Below, piece after piece: positions 13,931 to 18,229 of a stretch of 18,229 bases of DNA. The notes under the pieces were generated by a model. It had not been told where the DNA came from and ran no database searches. It was given only the letters and a program-made list of their open reading frames with translations. The stretch is from JBFIHZ01 sp041601535 (GTDB lineage: Bacteria; Pseudomonadota; Gammaproteobacteria; Xanthomonadales; SZUA-36), in NCBI GenBank assembly GCA_041601535.1, contig JBFIHZ010000041.1:1-18229 (forward strand). The letters are read 5' to 3'. The position numbers and the translations under genes were made by a program. Each line of letters opens with the position of its first letter. The stretch's first letter is position 1.

Positions 13931-15199
13931 ATGAGCGAAATCCATTCGCCAGAAGAACTTTCCCGCGACTCCCTGTTGCGCATCCTGGAAGTCAGCCAAA
14001 AGCTGGCCGAATCGGTGGACCTGGAGCAGTTGTTGACCGAAGTAGTGGCCGCGGGTACCGAGGTACTGCTGGCGGATCGTGGCAGCTTGTGGATTTATCT
14101 GGCCGAACGCCGCGAACTGGAGCTCAAGGTTCCGCGGGACGGTCCGCGTCTGCGCGTGCCCGCCGGCCACGGCTTGGTGGGCGAATGCATGGCCAGCCAG
14201 GCCGTTATAAATGTGGCGGACGCTTATACGGACCCGCGCTTTCGCCCGGAGGTGGACCGCGCCACGGGCTATCGCACCCGCTCGATACTCAGCATTCCCC
14301 TGATGGGGCGTCATGGCGAGCCGGTAGGCGTGCTGCAATTGCTCAACAAGCTGGGTGGGGACTTCGACCACAATGACGAGATGCTGGCGACCTCGCTGGC
14401 AGCGCAGTGTGCGGTGGCATTGCAACGCAGCCAGTTGATGGAAGCCCTGTTGCTCAAAGAACGGCTGGATGAGGAAGTGTCACTGGCGCGGGAAATCCAG
14501 GTCAGCATGCTGCCGGAAGAAATGCCAGAAGTGCCGGGTTATGACGTGCACGGCAGTTTTTTCCCCACGGAGCAAACCGGCGGTGATATGTATGACCTGG
14601 TCATGCTGGGCCAGCAGCCGGAACTGTTCCTGCTGTTGGGCGATGCCACCGGGCATGGTTTTGGTCCGGCACTTTCCGCCACCCAGATGCAGGCCATGCT
14701 GCGCGTGGCGTTTCGTTGTGGTGCCAACCTGACTCAGGCCTACCGTCACGTTAACAACCAGTTGTCAGAAGATCTGCCGGATGACCGCTTCCTGACGGCG
14801 TTTATGGGGTTTCTCGATCCGCGCAGCCACCAGTTGAGGTATTACTCGGGCGGGCAGGGGCCAATCCTGCATTTTCATGCGGCTGACGGGCGTTTCGAAT
14901 GGCACAAGCCCACGCATTTTCCGTTGGGTATAATGGAAATTGATGATCCGGGCGCGCCGGTGCAACTGACCATGGCACCCGGGGATGTACTGGCGTTGCT
15001 GTCCGACGGGGTATTTGAATACGCCAATGAATCCGGCGCGCAATACGGCGAATCGCGCGTCGCCGGGCTCATTGATTTGCATCACCATTTGTCCATGGCC
15101 GAACTGGCGAAGCTGCTGTGGCAGTCAGTGCGCGAGTTTGCTGGTGATGCGACACAGGCCGATGACGTGACCATGGTGTTGCTGCGCCGGCTGGCTTAA
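13931..15199 (+). CDS. GAF-PP2C (SpoIIE/RsbU-type) serine phosphatase
   Basis: The 422-residue protein consists of an N-terminal GAF sensor domain (about 15-165, with the RSIL-SIPLMGRHGEPVGVLQLLNK signature), a coiled linker ending in AREIQVSMLPEEMP, and a PP2C-type phosphatase (about 205-420). Manganese-binding acidic residues are visible: D219 in GGDMYD, D238 in LLGDATGHG, D359 in LLSDGVFEY and D411/D412 in ADDVT. Such enzymes dephosphorylate STAS anti-anti-sigma factors in response to a signal sensed by GAF. The STAS partner, with its kinase, lies just downstream. An upstream in-frame ATG (13835) is rejected because AGGAG at 13921-13925 is 5 nt before the ATG at 13931. The GAF ligand cannot be predicted. 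Confidence 0.92.
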   Translation: MSEIHSPEELSRDSLLRILEVSQKLAESVDLEQLLTEVVAAGTEVLLADRGSLWIYLAERRELELKVPRDGPRLRVPAGHGLVGECMASQAVINVADAYTDPRFRPEVDRATGYRTRSILSIPLMGRHGEPVGVLQLLNKLGGDFDHNDEMLATSLAAQCAVALQRSQLMEALLLKERLDEEVSLAREIQVSMLPEEMPEVPGYDVHGSFFPTEQTGGDMYDLVMLGQQPELFLLLGDATGHGFGPALSATQMQAMLRVAFRCGANLTQAYRHVNNQLSEDLPDDRFLTAFMGFLDPRSHQLRYYSGGQGPILHFHAADGRFEWHKPTHFPLGIMEIDDPGAPVQLTMAPGDVLALLSDGVFEYANESGAQYGESRVAGLIDLHHHLSMAELAKLLWQSVREFAGDATQADDVTMVLLRRLA

Positions 15200-15308
15200 C
15201 CCGGCTGAAGCCGAACAGGGCGGGGCACATCACAAGTTGCCCGGCCTGCGCTAGACTGGTGGCGCAAATCTGCCCAATGGCGTGTGGCGGCTCAGACTTA
15301 TCCTTCGT

Positions 15309-15323
15309 GTCCTGTTGCAGGAC
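15309..15323 (+). other. Hairpin abutting the kinase ribosome binding site
   Basis: GTCCTG (15309-15314) pairs perfectly with CAGGAC (15318-15323) around TTG. The next bases are GGGAG (15324-15328), the ribosome binding site for the ATG at 15336. It could tune translation of the anti-sigma kinase, but it is short and may be chance. Confidence 0.35.
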
Positions 15324-15335
15324 GGGAGTCATGGT

Positions 15336-15740
15336 ATGCAGAAAAAGTATCCACGAACGTTCGATGCGATCGGCCAGATAGTCAGTGATACCGAAGACTT
15401 TTTCACCCGCCATTCTGTGGATGGATCATTGCGCACGGCGGTAGACCTGTGCATTGAAGAGTTGTTTGTTAACATGGTTACCTATAACACTGAATCTACA
15501 CGAGAAATTCAGATCGACATGCATGAAATTGACAACGGTATCGAAGTCAGCCTGACCGATTTCGACGTGGAGCGTTTCGATCCAACCGAGATCCGTGAGG
15601 TGGACGTGGAAGCCCCGCTGTCCGAGCGCACACCAGGGGGGCTGGGGCTGTACCTGGTACTCAAAATGGTGGACTCAATCCACTACGAATACCACGACAG
15701 GATAAGTAAAATCACATTTCAAAACAGAGTTTTAGCATAA
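15336..15740 (+). CDS. RsbW-like serine kinase / anti-sigma-type HATPase
   Basis: The 134-residue protein is a GHKL-type ATPase of the RsbW/SpoIIAB class. The N-box CIEELFVNMVTYN (39-51, with E42 and N46), a D75 segment TDFDVERFDP resembling the G1 box, and the G2 box TPGGLGLYLV (99-108) are in order. In the partner-switching scheme such kinases phosphorylate a STAS protein and bind either it or another client. Upstream in-frame codons from 15282 are rejected: GGGAG 7 nt before ATG 15336 supports that start and the fold begins there. Its TAA is directly followed by the ATG of the STAS gene, indicating coupled translation. Whether the client is a sigma factor, an enzyme or another protein cannot be told. 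Confidence 0.9.
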   Translation: MQKKYPRTFDAIGQIVSDTEDFFTRHSVDGSLRTAVDLCIEELFVNMVTYNTESTREIQIDMHEIDNGIEVSLTDFDVERFDPTEIREVDVEAPLSERTPGGLGLYLVLKMVDSIHYEYHDRISKITFQNRVLA

Positions 15741-16037
15741 ATGCTTGACATAGAATTCGACAATAATGGTGCCGTGTTGATGCAGGGCCGCCTGGATGCG
15801 GCGCAAGCCGAACGGGCGCAAGAATTCCTCGACCGGCTGGAGGGAGGCTGCGTGCTGGACCTGCGCCAGCTGGAATATATTTCCAGCGCCGGCCTCGGGG
15901 TGCTGCTGAAAACACATAAACGCCTGATCAGCTCTTCCGGCGGCCTGCGGTTGATCAATGTGAATCCGCATATCCATGATATTTTCCGTTATTCCGGCTT
16001 CGATAAGCTGTTTCATATCGAGGTGCTGCAGGCATGA
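15741..16037 (+). CDS. STAS-domain anti-anti-sigma factor (RsbV-like)
   Basis: The 98-residue single-domain STAS protein has the conserved L-E-Y-I-S-S-A-G-L-G-V-L-L motif. By alignment with RsbV/SpoIIAA, the phosphorylated serine is S49. It would be phosphorylated by the kinase encoded immediately upstream and dephosphorylated by the GAF-PP2C phosphatase. In its unphosphorylated state it would bind the kinase and free its client. The ATG starts on the base after the kinase stop, with no gap. The partner-switch genes end here, followed by a stem-loop at 16061-16091. Confidence 0.92.
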   Translation: MLDIEFDNNGAVLMQGRLDAAQAERAQEFLDRLEGGCVLDLRQLEYISSAGLGVLLKTHKRLISSSGGLRLINVNPHIHDIFRYSGFDKLFHIEVLQA

Positions 16038-16060
16038 TCCACCCTCGCACCTGCGGCCAA

Positions 16061-16091
16061 AGCCGGGTCCGGCAATCAATCCGGGCCGGCT
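16061..16091 (+). terminator. Stem-loop ending the partner-switch operon, overlapping the sigma promoter
   Basis: AGCCGG (16061-16066) pairs with CCGGCT (16086-16091), and inside it CCGG (16069-16072) pairs with CCGG (16081-16084), with a GT/G internal loop and an 8-nt apical loop. ACTTTTT comes 6 nt later, within the putative ECF -35. It may attenuate read-through from the partner-switch genes into the sigma gene. Because the T-run is offset from the stem, strength is uncertain. Confidence 0.45.
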
Positions 16092-16120
16092 CACCAACTT
16101 TTTCCCGGGTGGCCTGTAGT
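16090..16120 (+). promoter_or_regulatory. Putative ECF sigma promoter upstream of the sigma gene
   Basis: CTCACCAACTTTTT (16090-16103) is followed by GTA at 16116-16118, exactly 17 nt after AAC (16096-16098). This is the AAC-N16-(C)GTA layout of ECF-type promoters; here TGTA replaces CGTA. The same 14 bases with the same spacing recur at 17463. The likely start site falls at or a few bases after the sigma ATG at 16122, so a leader would be very short or absent. The recognising sigma is inferred to be the adjacent one. Confidence 0.6.
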
Positions 16121-16121
16121 T

Positions 16122-16661
16122 ATGGGTAGTGACCGGGATCACGCACTCATCAAAAGATGCCTGCGTGGAGACCGCCGGGCTTTGGGCGAACTGGTCAGGG
16201 AATACGAGCGGCCGATCTACAATGCAGCCTATCGTGTCCTTGGCAACCCGGACGACGCGGCGGACATCACCCAGTCGGTTTTTCTGAGGGCGTTTGAGCG
16301 CCTGGAACAATACAACCCGAAGTACAAATTTTTTAGTTGGATTTACCGGATAGCCATTAATGAATCGATCAATTTCCGCAATCGGCACAGCAAGCAACAA
16401 AGCCTGGTTGAAGACCAGGCCGCGGTGTCTGCCACCCCGGAAGAGGAAATTGATGCGTCCCACCTGTCTCGTGTCATACAGGCCGGATTGATGGAACTTA
16501 ACGAAGACTATCGCGTGGTTGTGGTTTTGCGGCATTTTTCCGAAATGAGTTATCACGATATCAGCGTGGTACTGCGGATTCCCGAAAAAACCGTCAAGTC
16601 ACGCCTGTATTCCGCCCGCCAGCTGATGAAGGCCTCACTGGCTGACAAGGGGGTGTTGTGA
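16122..16661 (+). CDS. ECF-family RNA polymerase sigma factor
   Basis: The 179-residue protein has the two domains of ECF sigma factors. Region 2 covers about 20-90, with the -10-binding segment AADITQSVFLRAFERLEQYN and YKFFSWIYRIAINESINFRN. Region 4 covers about 115-172, with helix-turn-helix YHDISVVLRIPEKTVKSRLYSARQLM that recognises the -35. The N-terminus LIKRCLRGDRRALGELVREY is typical, so the ATG at 16122 gives the normal family length. That ATG has no clear ribosome binding site (GGTGG at 16109-16113 is the nearest) and abuts a putative promoter. Its stop overlaps the anti-sigma start by 4 nt (GTGA), giving translational coupling. It resembles RpoE-like/ECF factors regulated by a membrane anti-sigma. 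Confidence 0.93.
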   Translation: MGSDRDHALIKRCLRGDRRALGELVREYERPIYNAAYRVLGNPDDAADITQSVFLRAFERLEQYNPKYKFFSWIYRIAINESINFRNRHSKQQSLVEDQAAVSATPEEEIDASHLSRVIQAGLMELNEDYRVVVVLRHFSEMSYHDISVVLRIPEKTVKSRLYSARQLMKASLADKGVL

Positions 16662-17422
16662 GCACACTTGATGAACGCATTGCAGACCTGATCCAGGCTG
16701 ATATCGATGGCGAGTTAAAGGCATCTGATCGCGTTGAGCTTGAAACGGCCCTGCAAAATTCAGAGGCCGCCCGGCAGTTTCGTGAAGAGTTACTGCGGTT
16801 AGCCGAGCGGTTCCAGTCTACCCCGGAGGTCGATCCGCCTGAAGGGCTGGCGCGGCGCATCCTGGACAGTGTCGAGTTGCCGGCGCGGCAAACCCTGCTG
16901 AGCCTGTCCGGCATGGCCGACTGGTTCAGACCCCTGTCTTACGGCCTGGCCGTTGCCGCTGGCGTGCTGATCGCCATTGGGGTTGAACGCATGGCTCCGC
17001 AACAGCCGGCTGATTTTTCCAAGCTGGTTGGCTCCATGGTGGGCAAGGACAAACCGGCGGCACACACCAACAGTGACATCTTGCGCGTCGATGGCATCGG
17101 TGTGCGTGGTGAAGTGCGCCTGAAGCCGGCGGAACAGGCCTGGGTGCTTGAGTTTGACCTGGAATCGGACACTGCCGTGGCAGTGAATATCCGGCTGGAT
17201 ACGGCCCGTGTGCAATTTGGCGGTTTTGCCGATCCGGCGACCAATATCGACGCTTTCGAAGTTTCCGGGGGGGATGTGCAAGTGAAGAACCAGGGGCACC
17301 ACCAATACGTGGTGTTCCTGCGTGACCGGCCCGAGACCGAATCGGGTGCGCCACAAATCGGAATTTCTGTGAGCCGCGCAGGCCATACGCTGTTTGACGG
17401 CTCCCTGAATTCCGCGGAGTGA
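16658..17422 (+). CDS. Membrane anti-sigma factor without zinc motif
   Basis: This 254-residue protein has a cytoplasmic N-terminal domain (1-88), one membrane helix at about 92-109 (PLSYGLAVAAGVLIAIGV) and a periplasmic C-terminal domain of about 140 residues that looks beta-rich. The first 50 residues (LIQADIDGEL...VELETALQNSEAARQFREELLRLAERF) have the helix pattern of anti-sigma domains that clamp ECF factors. No Cys occurs in the protein and no His in the cytoplasmic part, so the zinc motif HxxxCxxC of zinc-containing anti-sigma factors is absent. It starts at GTG 16658, overlapping the sigma stop by 4 nt, which is the usual coupled arrangement. The periplasmic domain is presumably the sensor. 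The family name is inferred from context plus domain layout. Confidence 0.82.
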   Translation: MSTLDERIADLIQADIDGELKASDRVELETALQNSEAARQFREELLRLAERFQSTPEVDPPEGLARRILDSVELPARQTLLSLSGMADWFRPLSYGLAVAAGVLIAIGVERMAPQQPADFSKLVGSMVGKDKPAAHTNSDILRVDGIGVRGEVRLKPAEQAWVLEFDLESDTAVAVNIRLDTARVQFGGFADPATNIDAFEVSGGDVQVKNQGHHQYVVFLRDRPETESGAPQIGISVSRAGHTLFDGSLNSAE

Positions 17423-17426
17423 GGAT

Positions 17427-17461
17427 GGATTGACGGCGCCTGTGCGGGCGCCGTTTGATCC
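17427..17461 (+). terminator. Terminator of the sigma/anti-sigma operon
   Basis: ACGGCGCC (17433-17440) and GGCGCCGT (17447-17454) form a perfect 8-bp stem with a 6-nt loop. GGAT (17427-17430) and ATCC (17458-17461) can pair further out. TTT follows the inner stem. It lies immediately after the anti-sigma stop and immediately before the second ECF-type promoter. Confidence 0.7.
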
Positions 17462-17462
17462 A

Positions 17463-17493
17463 CTCACCAACTTTTTGCCCCGTGCCGTGTATT
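17463..17493 (+). promoter_or_regulatory. Putative ECF sigma promoter upstream of the decapeptide-repeat gene
   Basis: CTCACCAACTTTTT (17463-17476) is identical to the box before the sigma gene, and GTA (17489-17491) again lies exactly 17 nt after AAC (17469-17471). Between the boxes only scattered bases (CC, GTG, C) are shared. A start near 17500 would give a leader of about 80 nt before the ATG at 17582, containing a small hairpin (ACCAC 17531-17535 with GTGGT 17540-17544). Confidence 0.65.
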
Positions 17494-17581
17494 ACAGGTG
17501 AGCAGGGCAAGGCCGAGTATCAGAACATCGACCACCTGCGTGGTGCTGAACTGGGTTTGGGAATACTTCAGGAGTAGCGTA

Positions 17582-18229
17582 ATGATTAAGAAACACGCTG
17601 TGAACATGCAACAAACAGGCAATGGCAAAGTCATTCTGATGATTGTCATCCTGGCCGTGATCGCTGGTTCCATCCTGTATTTTGGCGATAGCTGGCCGCC
17701 CGCTGAAGAAAATGTCGCGGGTACCATTGTGCCGGCAGAGCGTTACCGCGCCAATCAGATCGACAGTGACGATGTCGTTTTGGGCGATGAAACGGTGCCG
17801 CAGTTGATGCAGACCGACGAATTCACGCAATTGAGCGGGGGTCCGGTGGCGGCTGCGCTGCAGGCCAACGAAGCTCTGGATGCGTCCAAGGCAGCCGCCA
17901 AGGCGGCCGAACGCGCCAATGAAGCCAATCGCGCCACCGAGCGCGCCAACGAGGCCATGAAAGCCGCGGAACGCGCCAATGATGCGCTGAAATCCGCCGA
18001 GCGGGCCAATGACGCCGCCAAGGCCGCGGAACGGGCTAACGAGGCACGCATGGCGGGAATGCGCGCCAATGACGCAATGAAAGCCGCCGAACGTGCCAAT
18101 GATGCCGCCAAAGCGGCAGAACGCGCGGCAGAGGCTGTACGGGCTGCGGAACGCGCCAATGAAGCCGTCAGAGCGGCTGAACGCGCCAACGATGCCGCCA
18201 AGGCCGCCGAACGGGCCAATGAGGCCAAC
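17582..18229 (+). CDS. Membrane-anchored decapeptide-repeat protein, 3' end outside window
   Basis: An open frame of 216 codons runs from ATG 17582 to the window edge, without a stop. AGGAG at 17570-17574 is 7 nt upstream. Residues 1-15 are basic, 16-34 form a membrane helix (KVILMIVILAVIAGSILYF), and residues 35-104 are an acidic/Pro-containing linker. From residue 105 the protein is a strict 10-residue repeat, consensus A-x-K-A-A-E-R-A-N-(E/D), with 11 full copies to residue 214. Copy 6 (ARMAGMRAND) is the most diverged. With positive-inside topology the repeats would lie in the periplasm. Alternating K/R, E, R and E/D should favour an alanine-rich helix with i to i+3 salt bridges, perhaps a rod or spacer as in TolA. 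No family is recognised. Its promoter matches that of the adjacent ECF sigma gene. Confidence 0.85.
   Translation, partial: MIKKHAVNMQQTGNGKVILMIVILAVIAGSILYFGDSWPPAEENVAGTIVPAERYRANQIDSDDVVLGDETVPQLMQTDEFTQLSGGPVAAALQANEALDASKAAAKAAERANEANRATERANEAMKAAERANDALKSAERANDAAKAAERANEARMAGMRANDAMKAAERANDAAKAAERAAEAVRAAERANEAVRAAERANDAAKAAERANEAN
17894..18223 (+). repeat. 30-bp tandem repeat array (11 copies) encoding a decapeptide
   Basis: Eleven consecutive 30-bp units, in frame and without spacers, encode the decapeptide repeat; a twelfth begins at 18224. Units share a core like GCC-GAA-CGC-GCC-AAT-GA, but third-position bases vary between copies (AAT/AAC, CGC/CGG/CGT, GAA/GAG). The protein is thus more conserved than the DNA. 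This implies old duplication under selection for the peptide and not recent slippage. Confidence 0.9.

Noticed and set aside
15225..15266. Sigma-70-like hexamers (ATCACA, 17 nt, TAGACT) before the kinase gene
   Set aside because: Only 4 of 6 matches at each hexamer, and in a GC-rich gap this is not above chance. The gene may simply be read through from the phosphatase.
17894..18223. Possible CRISPR array because of the regular 30-bp period
   Set aside because: Units are contiguous with no unique spacers, the phase is exactly in frame and the units encode a conserved peptide. No cas genes are present.
17755..18228. Minus-strand frame rich in S-L-A-R-S-A-A repeats
   Set aside because: It is the antisense reading of the 30-bp array. 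The plus strand has a ribosome binding site, a membrane anchor and a coherent start; the minus frame has none of these.

Overview
The window is gene-dense, GC-rich bacterial chromosome. It most resembles a gammaproteobacterium, probably marine and aerobic. That placement is an inference from an A-type heme-copper oxidase operon, a SEC-C/2OG oxygenase, partner-switching regulators and gene style; no marker gene is present to fix it. No rRNA, tRNA, insertion sequence or CRISPR array is visible. No gap without a gene exceeds 300 bases; the longest are 3108-3386 and 13697-13930, both between divergent genes, and 988-1218.

Layout. Positions 1-987 hold the 3' end of a BNR/sortilin-like repeat protein, followed by an exported PQQ-type sugar dehydrogenase (1219-2379). 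A DUF3313-like exported protein lies on the minus strand (2409-3107). A small DUF1269-like membrane protein (3387-3956) leads directly into a cytochrome c oxidase operon (3981-8938): subunit II with two fused c-type heme domains, subunit I, two subunit III-family proteins and a subunit IV-like protein. Hairpins close the operon. Next come an exported metallo-beta-lactamase-fold hydrolase, a uracil-DNA-glycosylase-family protein with four candidate Fe-S cysteines, a VOC protein and a mini potassium-channel-like protein. On the minus strand are a SEC-C/2OG-Fe(II) oxygenase and a Prx5-type peroxiredoxin with a clear terminator.

The last 4.3 kb is regulatory. A partner-switching set (GAF-PP2C phosphatase, RsbW-like kinase, STAS antagonist; 13931-16037) is followed by an ECF sigma factor and its overlapping membrane anti-sigma factor (16122-17422). 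A membrane-anchored protein then starts at 17582 and runs off the window. Its exported part becomes a perfectly phased decapeptide repeat of the type A-x-K-A-A-E-R-A-N-(E/D), with eleven full copies visible.

The most interesting signal is a pair of near-identical promoter-like boxes: CTCACCAACTTTTT, then GTA exactly 17 nt after AAC. One lies immediately before the sigma gene and the other before the decapeptide-repeat gene, and each sits just after a stem-loop. This matches the general architecture of ECF promoters. It suggests that the sigma factor controls itself and the repeat protein, making that protein the dedicated output of a small envelope-signalling cassette, possibly also influenced by the neighbouring partner switch.
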